Shown here: piece after piece, positions 34,722-43,660 of the stretch | Layout: every line of letters begins with the position of its first letter | Position numbering within the stretch: position 1 is the first letter of the stretch | Assembly: GCF_020873915.1 (NCBI RefSeq) | Contig: NZ_JAHWGP010000019.1 | Location: 1-64,000 of the forward strand | Length of the DNA: 64,000 nt | Source: Streptomyces sp. DH5 | Lineage (GTDB): Bacteria > Actinomycetota > Actinomycetes > Streptomycetales > Streptomycetaceae | Direction: 5' to 3' | Position numbers and translations under genes: made by a program | The notes under the pieces: generated by a model | Seen by the model: only the letters and a program-made list of their open reading frames with translations | Database searches by the model: none | Told to the model about the DNA's origin: nothing

Positions 34722-36104
34722 TCACAGGTGGGACAGCGGCGTGTGCGGGGCGCTGCTCAGCACCGCGAGCAGGTGGCGGAACTGCTCCACCAGGTCGCGG
34801 GCCGTGCTCTCGTCGAAGCGGTTGTGGTCGAACTTCAGGCTGCCCGCGAGCTCCCCGCCGGGCAGGACGTCCATCGCCCACAGGCCGCCGTTCGGGATGG
34901 CGGAGCTGACCCGCTGGGACAGGGTGCGGCGCCGGATCTCCGTGAAGCGGGGCCCGTCGGTCTCCTCCTCACCGTCGAGCGGGAACGCCGACTGGAGCAC
35001 CTCGAAGGCGACGACGGCCAGGTCGCCGTCGGCGAACGGCGCGAGCAGGGCCGGGTTGTCCTCGGCAATGCGGGCGAAGGGGATCTCGTGGCGGTAGGCG
35101 TTCACGCAGGCCGCGCGGGAGCGGTCCAGCACGTCGGCGAGGGTGGTGCAGTCGCCGGTGTCGACGCGGATGGGGACGAAGTTGAAGAACGGGCCGACGG
35201 TGTCCGCGAACCGCTCCTCGTAACGGCCCGAGGAGAAGGTCGGGAAGACGACGTCGGTGCTGCCGGTGCGCCGGCGCAGCAGCACGCTGTAGGCGGCGGC
35301 CAGCACCATGAAGGGGGTGCAGCGTTCGGCCCTGGCGAACTCCACGACCTGCTTCGACAGTTCGGCGTCGAAGACGAAGCGGTGCACGCCGTAGTCGCTC
35401 GGCAGGTCCGGCCGGTCCGGCCGGTCGGAGGCGATGCCGGTGATCTCCGCCCCGGCGAGGCGCTCGCGCCAGTGGGCGCGGGCCAGGTCGATGCGGTCGC
35501 CGCCGGCGTCCTCCTGCTGGCGACGGGCGAACTCCCGGTACTGGGGAACCTCCCCCGGGCCGGCCGCGGCGCCGGCCGCGCGGGCGCGGTAGGCGGCCAC
35601 CAGGTCGCGCATCAGGATCTGCAGGGACCAGGCGTCGGTGGACGTGTGGTGGGTGGCGAGGACGAGGACGGCGTCGGTGGCGTCGAAGCGGCCCAGGAAG
35701 GCCCGCAGGTGGGGCAGTTCCCGCACCGGGAACGGGGCGGCGTCGAGGTCGCCCAGGAACTCCTCGGCGCGCAGGTCGCGCGAGGCGGCGTCCGTGGCCG
35801 GCAGGTCGGTGACCTCCAGGACGGCCGGTGTGGGCGGGTGGACGGTCTGGTGGCCGCCCTCGTCGTCGCCGGCCACGGAGGTGCGCAGCACTTCGTGCCG
35901 TTCGACCACGTCGTCGAGGGCGTGCCGCAGGACGTCGGTGTCGACGGCGCCGGTGACGCGCCAGCCGCACACGAGGGTGTGCCGGTGGCCGAACGCGCCG
36001 TCCGTCTCGCCCTTGTCGAAGGCGAGCAGGAACTGCTGGTTGTACGACAGCGGAATCCGCTGGGCGCGGGCGTCCGGCTGCGGCGCTGCGGCGGTGATGC
36101 TCAA
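34722..36104 (-). CDS. Stand-alone NRPS condensation enzyme (SgcC5-like in layout)
   Basis: 460 residues, a single condensation domain. The catalytic core motif is 'ATHHTSTDAWSLQIL': both His and the Asp of HHxxxDG are kept, but the final Gly is Ala. Later motifs include 'FVFDAELSKQVVEFARAERC' and 'VGPFFNFVPIRVD'. Free-standing condensation enzymes such as SgcC5 in C-1027 join a carrier-bound side chain to the enediyne core as an ester or amide, so this is a strong candidate for the coupling step. The start is TTG at 36104, preceded by AAAAGGA 9 nt upstream; no ATG or GTG fits. It follows the A-PCP gene by 53 nt. Confidence 0.82.
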   Translation of the reverse strand: MSITAAAPQPDARAQRIPLSYNQQFLLAFDKGETDGAFGHRHTLVCGWRVTGAVDTDVLRHALDDVVERHEVLRTSVAGDDEGGHQTVHPPTPAVLEVTDLPATDAASRDLRAEEFLGDLDAAPFPVRELPHLRAFLGRFDATDAVLVLATHHTSTDAWSLQILMRDLVAAYRARAAGAAAGPGEVPQYREFARRQQEDAGGDRIDLARAHWRERLAGAEITGIASDRPDRPDLPSDYGVHRFVFDAELSKQVVEFARAERCTPFMVLAAAYSVLLRRRTGSTDVVFPTFSSGRYEERFADTVGPFFNFVPIRVDTGDCTTLADVLDRSRAACVNAYRHEIPFARIAEDNPALLAPFADGDLAVVAFEVLQSAFPLDGEEETDGPRFTEIRRRTLSQRVSSAIPNGGLWAMDVLPGGELAGSLKFDHNRFDESTARDLVEQFRHLLAVLSSAPHTPLSHL

Positions 36105-36157
36105 GGTGACCAATCCTTTTCCCGGTCGTGGGGCGACCGCGTCGTGCCCGGGTGGGC

Positions 36158-37912
36158 CTAGAGAGGGGCGGGGGTCGTCTCCCGCAGCAGGGCTTCGAGT
36201 TCGGCGACGGTCGGGTGGCTGAGGATGTCCGCGGCGGACACCTCCACGCCCAGTTCCGCGCCGATGCGGCCGGCGAGCCGTATCGCCTGGAGGGATTCGC
36301 CGCCCAGCTCGAAGAAGCTGTCGTGGGGGCCGACCGCGTCGAGGCCGAGCGCGCGGGCGAACAGGGCGCACAGCAGTTGCCGGCCGGGCGTGAGGTCGTC
36401 GGGGGCGGGCGCCGGGGCGGGCCGCTCGGGGGCGGGCAGCGCGGCGCGGTCCAGCTTGCCGTTGGGTGTCAGGGGCAGGGCGGCGAGCTCGACGAAGGCG
36501 GCGGGCACCATGTAGTCGGGCAGCAGGGTGGCGACCGCGGTGCGCAGGCCGTCCGCGGAGACGCCGGCGGGTCCGGGCACCACGTAGGCGACGAGCCGCT
36601 TGCCCTCGCCGAGGGCGTCGTCCCGGGCGACGACGGCGGCGTCCGCCACCCCGTCCAGGCGGCCCAGCACGTGCTCCACCTCGCCCGGCTCGACCAGGTG
36701 GCCGCGGATCTTGACCTGGTCGCCGAGGCGCCCGGCGAACTCCAGCCGCCCGTCGGCGGTGCGCCGCATGAGGTCGCCGGTGCGGTACATGCGGGTGCCG
36801 TCGGGGCCGGTGACGAAGCGGTCCCCGGTCAGGGCGGCGTCGCGGTGGTAGCCGCGGGCCAGCCGGTCCCCGGTGACGTACAGCTCACCGGCCTCCCCGT
36901 CGGGCACGGGGGCGAGGCCGGGTCCGAGCAGCCGGAACCCGACGCCGTCCATCGGCCGGCCCACGGGGACCGGGCCGTGCGGCGGGCGGGAGGCGGTCAT
37001 CGTGGCGTGCGCCGCGAAGGCGGTGAGCTCGGTGGCGCCGTACATGGCCCGTACGACGGTGTCCGGGCAGGCGTCCAGCACGCGCCGTACGGCCGCCGGG
37101 GCGACGACGTCGCCGCCGGTGAGCACCTCCCGGACCGGGGCGAAGATCTCGGGCGCCTCCTGGGCGAAGACGCGGAAGAGCCCGGCCGTCACGTGCAGGG
37201 CGGTGATGCCCTCGTCCGCGAGGAGCCGCCGGACGGTGGCCACGTCGGGTTCGCCCGGCGGGGCCAGCACGATGCGGCCGCCGCTCAGCAGCGGCACCCA
37301 GATCTCGTACGCGGAGACACCGAAGGCGTAGGGGGCCAGGGACAGGATCCGGCGGTGCGCCGGGCCCCAGGAGCTGTCGGCGGCGAACGCGAGGACGCCG
37401 CGGTGGGTGACCTCCACGCCCTTGGGTTCGCCGGTGGATCCGGAGGTGTGGATGACGCAGGCCACGGCGTCGGGACCGGACGCGACACCCGGGTCGGTGG
37501 CCGGGGAGGCCGCCACCGCCGGATCGGTGGCGGGTTCGACGACCTCGCCGGCCTTCGGCAGTCCGCGCGTCCGCAGCACCGCGTCGGTCAGCAGGACGGG
37601 CGCGCCGGCCCGGTCGGTGATGTGCTGCAGCCGTGCGAGCGGCTGGGAGCTGTGCAGGGGCAGACAGGTGCCGCCGGCCTTCAGCACGGCCAGCAGGGCG
37701 ATCACGACCCCCGGCGAGCGCTCCATCAGCACGGCGACCGGATCGCCCGGGCGCACGCCGAGGGCGATCAGCCGGTGCGCGAGCCGGTTGGCGCGCTCGT
37801 CGAGCCGGCGGTACGTCAGGGCGGTGCCGTCCAGGGGCGCCGAGACGGCCACCGCGTCCGGCGTGGAGCTCACCTGCTCGGCGAACAGCTGCTGAATCGA
37901 TGTGCTGACCAA
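36158..37912 (-). CDS. NRPS adenylation-peptidyl carrier didomain
   Basis: 584 residues. Adenylation core motifs: A3 '[18 protein letters not shown]', A5-A8 '[10 protein letters not shown]', '[14 protein letters not shown]' and '[20 protein letters not shown]', A10 Lys in '[13 protein letters not shown]'. A carrier domain follows with the phosphopantetheine Ser in '[19 protein letters not shown]'. At the position of the Asp that normally binds the alpha-amino group (motif FDxS), the protein reads '[10 protein letters not shown]' with Gly, so the substrate probably lacks a free alpha-amine (aryl, keto, beta-amino or N-acylated acid). TTG 37912 was preferred because a GGGATGGGA site precedes it and a GTG at 37987 abuts a terminator stem. 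Confidence 0.85.
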   Translation of the reverse strand: MVSTSIQQLFAEQVSSTPDAVAVSAPLDGTALTYRRLDERANRLAHRLIALGVRPGDPVAVLMERSPGVVIALLAVLKAGGTCLPLHSSQPLARLQHITDRAGAPVLLTDAVLRTRGLPKAGEVVEPATDPAVAASPATDPGVASGPDAVACVIHTSGSTGEPKGVEVTHRGVLAFAADSSWGPAHRRILSLAPYAFGVSAYEIWVPLLSGGRIVLAPPGEPDVATVRRLLADEGITALHVTAGLFRVFAQEAPEIFAPVREVLTGGDVVAPAAVRRVLDACPDTVVRAMYGATELTAFAAHATMTASRPPHGPVPVGRPMDGVGFRLLGPGLAPVPDGEAGELYVTGDRLARGYHRDAALTGDRFVTGPDGTRMYRTGDLMRRTADGRLEFAGRLGDQVKIRGHLVEPGEVEHVLGRLDGVADAAVVARDDALGEGKRLVAYVVPGPAGVSADGLRTAVATLLPDYMVPAAFVELAALPLTPNGKLDRAALPAPERPAPAPAPDDLTPGRQLLCALFARALGLDAVGPHDSFFELGGESLQAIRLAGRIGAELGVEVSAADILSHPTVAELEALLRETTPAPL

Positions 37913-37988
37913 GGCGTTGTCCCATCCGATCGGCCCTCGCGGCGGACGGCGGACCCGCCGTGCCCCCGGCTCTGCCGGAACGGTCACA

Positions 37989-38038
37989 CGGCGGCGCGGG
38001 GCGCGGCATCTCCTGGATTGCCGCGCCCCGCGCCGCCG
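37989..38038. terminator. Very strong terminator hairpin
   Basis: Perfect 20-bp stem (37989-38008 with 38019-38038, 10-nt loop) just past the ATP-grasp stop at 38072. It separates the ATP-grasp/CysE operon from the downstream A-PCP operon, whose promoter should lie in 37913-37988. Confidence 0.8.
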
Positions 38039-38071
38039 CGCACGACGTGCGTACTTGGTCAGGTCGGCGGC

Positions 38072-39304
38072 TCAGCCGATGTCGAGTCCGGCGGTGAACC
38101 ATGCCTCGGCGGCCCGGATGCGGGCCTCGCACTCGGCCCGGTCCCGGCCCGCGATCACGAAGGCGGCGAGGAAGTCCCCCGAGTGGGAGGCCTCCGGCAC
38201 CTCCTCCCCCGGCCGGGCGTACGTCGTGTACTTGAGGACGCCCGGCGGCAGGGTCGCCGGGTCGGGCAGGGCGCGCAGCACGCCCGGCCGCTTGGTGAAC
38301 AGCAGCTGTCCGGCGATCCGTCCGGGGTCCGCCCGGCCCTCGTGGTCCACGGGCAGGCCCAGCTGGCGGCGCACCGGGTACTCCATGGGGTCGAAGCCGA
38401 ACAGGGCCCGCTGGACGTCGCGGACGCCGGCCCCGCCCGCGCGTGAGGCGGCCTCGCACAGGACGAGTTCGTCGTCGTCGGTGTGGAACACCTCGATGTG
38501 GAAGGCGAAGTGGTCGGGTCCGCCGAAGGCGTCCAGGACCGCCTCGCCGAACGCGGTGAGCCTGCGGGTGAGCGGATCGGTGGTGTCCAGGGCGATGTCG
38601 ACCCGGCCCGCGCGGTCGCGGAAGTTCGCCAGCGCGTACAGGTAGCGGGAGGGCCACAGGGTGGCGATCCGCCCGTCCAGGACGGTGCCGTCGACGTGGC
38701 ACATGGAGCCCTCGACGAACGTCTCGGCCAGCCACTGCGGCTCGCCGTCCGGGCCGGTCGGCTCGGTGGTGCCGAGCCATGCGGCCAGTTCCTCGTCGGT
38801 GCGCAGGACGGCCACGCCGACGGACAGGGCGCCGCGGCGCGGTTTGACCACCACGGGAAGCCCGTGGCGGCCGGCGAAGGCGGTGAGGTCGGCGGCCGAG
38901 TGCAGCAGGGCGTGGTCGGCGACCTTGATGCCGGCCCGTACGGCGGCCTGCTTCATCTCCCACTTGTCGCGGTAGACCAGCGCGGTGTCCGGGCGCTGGC
39001 CCGGCAGGCCGTGGCGTTCGCGCAGCTCGGCGGCGCGCTCGATGTCGAACTCCTGGCAGGCCACCACGTCCGTGACGCCGAACTCCTCGATGAGCTCGGC
39101 GGCCCGTTCGGCGACGCGGGGGCTGGTGTCGTAGTCGGGCAGCACCTCGGCGTGCAGGTAGGGCGCGGCGGTGGGCAGGTCCTCGCCGAACAGGGCGAGC
39201 TGCTCGGCCGAACCGAGCAGGACGATCTTCTCCTCCCCGTCGGCGAGCCACCGCTCGTAGGGGTTGGCCCGCAGGGAGCCTCGGTGCAGGACCAGGACGG
39301 TCAT
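38072..39304 (-). CDS. ATP-grasp ligase 1
   Basis: 410 residues of the ATP-grasp fold. Adenine/phosphate-binding strands 'LPVVVKPRRGALSVGVAVLR' and 'PQWLAETFVEGSMCHVDGTV', and the metal-binding region 'HFAFHIEVFHTDDDELVLCE'. Such enzymes activate a carboxylate as acyl phosphate and join it to an amine (L-amino acid ligases, carnosine-synthase-like). ATG 39304 overlaps the PLP-enzyme stop (ATGA), so the ligase and the amino-acid-making enzyme are translated together. The product is unknown; a dipeptide or amide with the CysK-derived amino acid is the simplest reading. Confidence 0.82.
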   Translation of the reverse strand: MTVLVLHRGSLRANPYERWLADGEEKIVLLGSAEQLALFGEDLPTAAPYLHAEVLPDYDTSPRVAERAAELIEEFGVTDVVACQEFDIERAAELRERHGLPGQRPDTALVYRDKWEMKQAAVRAGIKVADHALLHSAADLTAFAGRHGLPVVVKPRRGALSVGVAVLRTDEELAAWLGTTEPTGPDGEPQWLAETFVEGSMCHVDGTVLDGRIATLWPSRYLYALANFRDRAGRVDIALDTTDPLTRRLTAFGEAVLDAFGGPDHFAFHIEVFHTDDDELVLCEAASRAGGAGVRDVQRALFGFDPMEYPVRRQLGLPVDHEGRADPGRIAGQLLFTKRPGVLRALPDPATLPPGVLKYTTYARPGEEVPEASHSGDFLAAFVIAGRDRAECEARIRAAEAWFTAGLDIG

Positions 39305-40254
39305 GAGGGGTTCCCTTCGTTGAAGACGCTGACGTAGCGCTCACCGGTGTCGGGCAGGATCGTGACGACGGACTTGCCGGCGGACTCCGGCCGCCTCGCG
39401 AGGCGGGTCGCCGCGTACACGGCGGCTCCGGAGGAGACTCCCGCGAACAGGCCCTGTTCGCGCACCAGGGCGAGGGCGGTGTCCAGGGCGGCCTCGTCCG
39501 GGCAGGTGATCACCTCGTCGATGAGGTCCACGTCGGTGGTGGGCGACACGAAGCCGCCGTTGAGGCCGGGGATGCGGTGGCTGCCTGCGTACCCCCGGGA
39601 CAGCACCGGGGAGTTCTCCGGTTCCACGGCGACGATCCTCAGGCCGGGGTTGCGCTCCCGCAGGTAGCGTCCGGCACCGGTGAGGGTGCCGCCGGTGCCG
39701 ACGCCCACCACGAGCACGTCGACGCGGCCGCCGGTGTCGGCCCAGATCTCCGGTCCGGTGCTCTCGTAGTGGGCGCGGACGTTGTCGGGGTTCTCGTGCT
39801 GGCGCACGTACCAGGACCGGGGGGTCGCGGCCTGGATCTCCTCGGCCTTGGCGATGGCACCCGCGAACCGCTCGGCGCTGGGCGTCTGCACGACCTCGGC
39901 CCCCAGCGCGTGCAGCAGGCGGATCCGCTCGGGGGTGGCGCTGTCGGGCAGGACGACGACGCAGCGGTAGCCGCGCCGGGCGGCCATGGCCGCCAGGGCG
40001 ATGCCGGTGTTGCCCGAGGTGGACTCCACCACGGTGCTGCCGGGGTGGAGGTCGCCGCGTTCCTCGGCGCCGCGCAGCATCGCCAGGGCGGCGCGGTCCT
40101 TGCTGCTGGCGAAGGGGTTGGCGGACTCCAGTTTGGCGAGCACCTCGGCGCCGGGCGCGGCCCCGGTGACGGCGAGGCGGACCAGCGGGGTGCCGCCGAT
40201 GAGCTCTTCGAGCCCGTCGGCGACCTTGCGTTCGGTGCGGACAGCGGTGGTCAC
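39301..40254 (-). CDS. Cysteine synthase-family PLP enzyme (copy 2)
   Basis: 317 residues. PLP Lys in 'NPFASSKDRAALAM' (about K52), 'STSGNTGIALAAMAARRGY', glycine loop 'VGVGTGGTLTGAGRYLRE' and 'TILPDTGERYVS'. It keeps the housekeeping TSGNTG loop, unlike copy 1 at 7351-8301. Downstream of a serine O-acetyltransferase gene in the same operon, it should use O-acetylserine, either for cysteine supply or, given the ligase neighbours, to make another beta-substituted alanine (diaminopropionate-like). GTG start at 40254; coupled to ATP-grasp ligase 1. Confidence 0.88.
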   Translation of the reverse strand: MTTAVRTERKVADGLEELIGGTPLVRLAVTGAAPGAEVLAKLESANPFASSKDRAALAMLRGAEERGDLHPGSTVVESTSGNTGIALAAMAARRGYRCVVVLPDSATPERIRLLHALGAEVVQTPSAERFAGAIAKAEEIQAATPRSWYVRQHENPDNVRAHYESTGPEIWADTGGRVDVLVVGVGTGGTLTGAGRYLRERNPGLRIVAVEPENSPVLSRGYAGSHRIPGLNGGFVSPTTDVDLIDEVITCPDEAALDTALALVREQGLFAGVSSGAAVYAATRLARRPESAGKSVVTILPDTGERYVSVFNEGNPS

Positions 40255-40312
40255 GGCAGTCTCCAGGAGGACGTGGGGCGGGCGGGGAGGGGGCGGTGCG
40301 CCCCGCGGCCGC

Positions 40313-40951
40313 TCACCAGGAGCCGGCCGAGGCGAGCAGGCGGACGGCGTCGAGGGCCGGCGGCGCGGACCGGGCCGGGTGCGTGCCCGCGGACACCGGG
40401 CCCGGTGCGGGGCGGACGACCGAGCGGGCCGCGTAGACGCGGGCGCCGGCCGGGACGTCGTCCATGACGGTGGCCATGGCCCCGATCAGGCAGTCGTCGC
40501 CGACCGTGACGGGGCCGAGCACGGTGGCGTTGGCGCCGAGGACGACCCGGTCGCCGACCACCGGGTGCCGCCGGGCGCCGGGCGGCCGCGCGTTGTCGGC
40601 CCACCAGCCGACGGCCCCCAGCGTGACCTGCTGGTAGATCGTCACGTCGTCGCCGACGACGGCCGTCTGCCCGATCACGACGGACGCGCCGTGGTCGATG
40701 AAGACCCGCCGGCCCAGCCGCGCGCCGGGATGGATCTCGACCCCGGTGCGGCGGCGCGCGACCCGGGCGACGGCGCGCGCCGCCCAGCGGGTGCGCCCGC
40801 GGTGCAGCCGGTGCGCGACGCGGTGCGCCCACAGGGCGGACAGGCCCGTGTGCCCGAGCGCCTCCCAGCGGCCGCCGAGGGACGGGTCCCGTTCGACGAC
40901 GACGCCGAGGTCCTCGCGCAGGGTGGGCAGCAGTCCTCGTCGTACGGACAT
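40313..40951 (-). CDS. cysE: Serine O-acetyltransferase (CysE, short type)
   Basis: 212 residues. A short N-terminal helical part leads into left-handed beta-helix hexapeptides: 'GVEIHPGARLGRRVFIDHGA' with the catalytic His and 'SVVIGQTAVVGDDVTIYQQV' then 'TLGAVG'. It transfers acetyl from acetyl-CoA to L-serine. ATG 40951 is preceded by GGAGGAG. Located between ATP-grasp ligase 2 and the CysK-like gene, so O-acetylserine would be made and used within the operon. The tail lacks the usual C-terminal CysK-binding Ile and ends '..RLLASAGSW', so a complex with CysK is less likely (inference). Confidence 0.85.
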   Translation of the reverse strand: MSVRRGLLPTLREDLGVVVERDPSLGGRWEALGHTGLSALWAHRVAHRLHRGRTRWAARAVARVARRRTGVEIHPGARLGRRVFIDHGASVVIGQTAVVGDDVTIYQQVTLGAVGWWADNARPPGARRHPVVGDRVVLGANATVLGPVTVGDDCLIGAMATVMDDVPAGARVYAARSVVRPAPGPVSAGTHPARSAPPALDAVRLLASAGSW

Positions 40952-40989
40952 GGTGGTCAACTCCTCCTGGTCGTGCGGGTCACGCCCAC

Positions 40990-42255
40990 TCAGGCCGCCC
41001 GCAGCCCTTCCTGGGCCGCCGGGGCGACGTCGACGCGGATCTCCTCGCGGACCAGGTGCTCGCACAGCCGGACCGCGCTGTCGGGGTCGGCCGCGGTGAC
41101 CGCGACGCTGCCGAGCCGGTCCCAGTTGTCACGCAGTTCGCGGACGGTGTCACCGGGCTTGACCGACACCTGGGCGAGCAGCACGTCGGGCCGGGCGGCG
41201 ACGTCCTCGACGCCGTGCACGGCGGTGACGGTGCCGGGGTCGCGCAGCACGAAGCGGGTGACGGCGGCCGCGGTGGGCTCGGGGGGTGCGGCCGGCGGCT
41301 CGGTCAGACCGAGCGGCCAGGCGGCCCCGTAGGCGATCAGGTCGATGCCGTAGGCGGCGCGGACCAGTTCGGGGATGTGCCCGCCGCCGAGCCGGTTGTG
41401 GGACTCGATGACCACCGGGCCGCGGGCGGAGAGCCGGATCTCGGTGTGGGCGGGACCGTCCGTGACGTCCATGGCGGTCAGGAAGTCCTCGACCGCGGTG
41501 ACGAGCCGGGCCCGGTCCGTGCCGGGGAGCCGGGCGGGCACGACGTGGCCGAGCTCGGCGAAGTGGGCGTCGTCGGTGAGCTTCTCGGTGACGGCGACGA
41601 CGACGTGGCGGCCGGCGAAGCTGAGCGACTCGACGCTGAACTCGGGGCCGTCGATGTAGGACTCCATGAGGAAGCCGTCGACGGTGAACATGGTGGAGCC
41701 CCGGTCGGTGCGCCCGCCGTCGAGCCGGCGGATCCGCTCCCAGGCGGCGTCGAGGTCCTGCGGACCGTCCACCCGCAGCAGACCGAACCCGGCGGTGGTA
41801 GAGACGGGCTTGACGATGAAGGGGTAGCCGGCCCGCTCGCCGAAGTCCGCCAGCGAGCCGGGGCCGTCGACGAGGCCGTGCTCGGGGACGGGCAGTCCGC
41901 ACTCGGCGAGGTGCCGGCGCATCAGGTGCTTGTCGCGCATCCGGCGGCTCGCCTCGTACCGCCTGCCGTCGCTCAGCCCGAACAGGTCGGACAGCCGGGC
42001 GGCGGGGTCGAGGCCGGGTTCGGTGAGGGAGACCACCGCGTCGGCTCCGTAGACGGCGCGGGCGGCCTCGGCGAAGGGCCGTACGGTCTCCCAGTCGGTG
42101 TAGTCCAGCATCATCAGCGCGTGGGCGGTACGGGTCTGGTACGGCGTGATCTTGTCGGGGTGCTGGATCAGGACGATCCGCGCCCCGAGCGCGTCGAAGC
42201 GCTCCAGGTGGGCGTCGACGCCGCCGATCAGCAGCACGGTCGGGGCAGGGCTCAA
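40990..42255 (-). CDS. ATP-grasp ligase 2
   Basis: 421 residues. 'YPFIVKPVSTTAGFGLLRVD', 'GFLMESYIDGPEFSVESLSF' and 'VVIESHNRLGGGHIPELVRA' are the ATP- and metal-binding parts of the carnosine-synthase/BacD-like L-amino acid ligase branch; the N-terminal 'VLLIGGVDAHLERFDALGAR' is the pre-ATP-grasp Rossmann part. The start is TTG 42255 inside a TTGA overlap with the stop of ligase 3, so it depends on translational coupling. Ligases 2 and 3 share the 'GPEFSVE(S/T)LS' and 'RLGG(G/D)(H/R)IP' motifs and are probable paralogues. Confidence 0.83.
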   Translation of the reverse strand: MSPAPTVLLIGGVDAHLERFDALGARIVLIQHPDKITPYQTRTAHALMMLDYTDWETVRPFAEAARAVYGADAVVSLTEPGLDPAARLSDLFGLSDGRRYEASRRMRDKHLMRRHLAECGLPVPEHGLVDGPGSLADFGERAGYPFIVKPVSTTAGFGLLRVDGPQDLDAAWERIRRLDGGRTDRGSTMFTVDGFLMESYIDGPEFSVESLSFAGRHVVVAVTEKLTDDAHFAELGHVVPARLPGTDRARLVTAVEDFLTAMDVTDGPAHTEIRLSARGPVVIESHNRLGGGHIPELVRAAYGIDLIAYGAAWPLGLTEPPAAPPEPTAAAVTRFVLRDPGTVTAVHGVEDVAARPDVLLAQVSVKPGDTVRELRDNWDRLGSVAVTAADPDSAVRLCEHLVREEIRVDVAPAAQEGLRAA

Positions 42256-43496
42256 CGCGGGATTCCCTTCGAGGTGACGGCTTCGCGCACGTCGGCGGCG
42301 AGCAGGGAGCGCACGCGGGCGAGGCGCTCCTCGGCCTCGGCCGGTGACTGGGCGTCGACGACGACGTAGCCGTGGCGGGTGGCGGAGTCGGTGGTGGGCG
42401 GCAGTTCGTCCCCGGGGGCGAACGGGAAGTGCAGGGTGTGCACGTAGGGCAGGGCCCGTACGGCGTCGAGGCCGCGGACCTCCGCCAGGCGCCCCGGCGG
42501 CAGCAGGAAGAACCCGACGGACGCGGTGTGCAGGGCCGTGGGCGGTTCCGAACCGGCCCCGGCGAGGGTGCGGAAGATCTCCGCCTCGATGTCGTACCCG
42601 GTGGCGGTCTCGATCAGCTGCGGGATGCGGTCCCCGCCCAGCCGTGTCTGGGACTCCACGACGCGCGGACCGTGCTCGGTGAGGATCACCTCCGTGTGCG
42701 CCGGCCCGAAGACCAGGCCGGCCGCGTCGAGCAGCCGGGTGACCAGGGTGCGGACGGCGTCGACGTCGGCGGGAGCGAGGGGCGCCGGGTGGATGTGCGA
42801 GGTCTCGACGAACAGCGGCGCGCCGGTGGTGCGCTTGGCGGTGATGCCGATGACGTGGTGTGTCCCGCCGGCGGACAGGGTCTCGACACTGAACTCCGGC
42901 CCCCGCAGGTACTCCTCGACCAGGTACGGGCCGGTGTGTCCCGCGGCGGCGACGCGCCCGGTCCACTCGTCGAGGTCGGCGGCGTCCCGGACGAGGGCGA
43001 TGCCGCGGCTTCCGGACAACCGGGTGGGTTTGACCACGACGGGCAGCGGCAGACGTGCGACGGCGGCGGCGACCGCCTCGACGGTGGGGGCGGCCTCGCT
43101 GAGCACGGGCGAGATCCCGTGCTCGGCGAGCAGGGCGCGCAACGCCGCCTTGTCGTTGAGGCGGTGCACGGCGGCGGCCGGGTTGGGCGACAGGCCGAGC
43201 GCCTCCGCCTCGGCCACCACCGGGCCCATGCTGCTCTCCGCGCCCAGGTGCAGCACGGTGCCGATGTCGTGGGCCCGGACGGTGGAGGCGATCAGGGAGC
43301 GCAGCGCGGATTCGTCGGTGAAGTCGGTCAGCAGCAGTTCGCGGGCGTGCTCGGCGACCGAGTCGAGGTAGGCCCGCTCGCGCAGGGCCGGGTCCCAGAT
43401 CGCCCACACCTCGAACCCCGCCTGCGCGGCCTTGCGGACGAACTGGCTGTAGGGCATCACCATCAGCAGGCGCTGATTCGGCACGCCGTGTGTCAT
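42252..43496 (-). CDS. ATP-grasp ligase 3
   Basis: 414 residues. N-terminal 'LLMVMPYSQFVRKAAQAGFE', central 'LPVVVKPTRLSGSRGIALVR' and 'GPYLVEEYLRGPEFSVETLS', then the metal-binding 'RVVESQTRLGGDRIPQLIET'. It belongs to the same L-amino acid ligase branch as ligase 2. ATG 43496 with GGAG 6-7 nt upstream. It is first gene of the operon ligase 3, ligase 2, CysE, CysK-like, ligase 1, transcribed from the 43497-43660 region. Two related ligases in tandem suggest two successive amide bonds or a heteromeric enzyme. Confidence 0.83.
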   Translation of the reverse strand: MTHGVPNQRLLMVMPYSQFVRKAAQAGFEVWAIWDPALRERAYLDSVAEHARELLLTDFTDESALRSLIASTVRAHDIGTVLHLGAESSMGPVVAEAEALGLSPNPAAAVHRLNDKAALRALLAEHGISPVLSEAAPTVEAVAAAVARLPLPVVVKPTRLSGSRGIALVRDAADLDEWTGRVAAAGHTGPYLVEEYLRGPEFSVETLSAGGTHHVIGITAKRTTGAPLFVETSHIHPAPLAPADVDAVRTLVTRLLDAAGLVFGPAHTEVILTEHGPRVVESQTRLGGDRIPQLIETATGYDIEAEIFRTLAGAGSEPPTALHTASVGFFLLPPGRLAEVRGLDAVRALPYVHTLHFPFAPGDELPPTTDSATRHGYVVVDAQSPAEAEERLARVRSLLAADVREAVTSKGIPR

Positions 43497-43611
43497 GCGG
43501 GGCTCCGTTCTCGTAGGGCGTCTCGCAACGGCCCGTCCATGGTTTTCCGCGCCGCCTCGGAGCGGCATCTTCGCCCGTGCCATGCCCTCGGTGCACGGCT
43601 GTGACCTGTGC

Positions 43612-43637
43612 GTTCACCCGACTTCGCCAAGTCGAAC
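43612..43637. promoter_or_regulatory. Imperfect StrR-type site candidate
   Basis: GTTCACCCG (43612-43620) and AAGTCGAAC (43629-43637) are separated by 8 nt in the promoter region of the ATP-grasp operon. The right half resembles the CAGTCGAAC half of published StrR-family targets, but the spacing is 8 rather than 11 and the left half is poor. A StrR-like regulator gene is at 49493. Confidence 0.3.
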
Positions 43638-43660
43638 GGTGACGGGGGCATGCCGGGACG

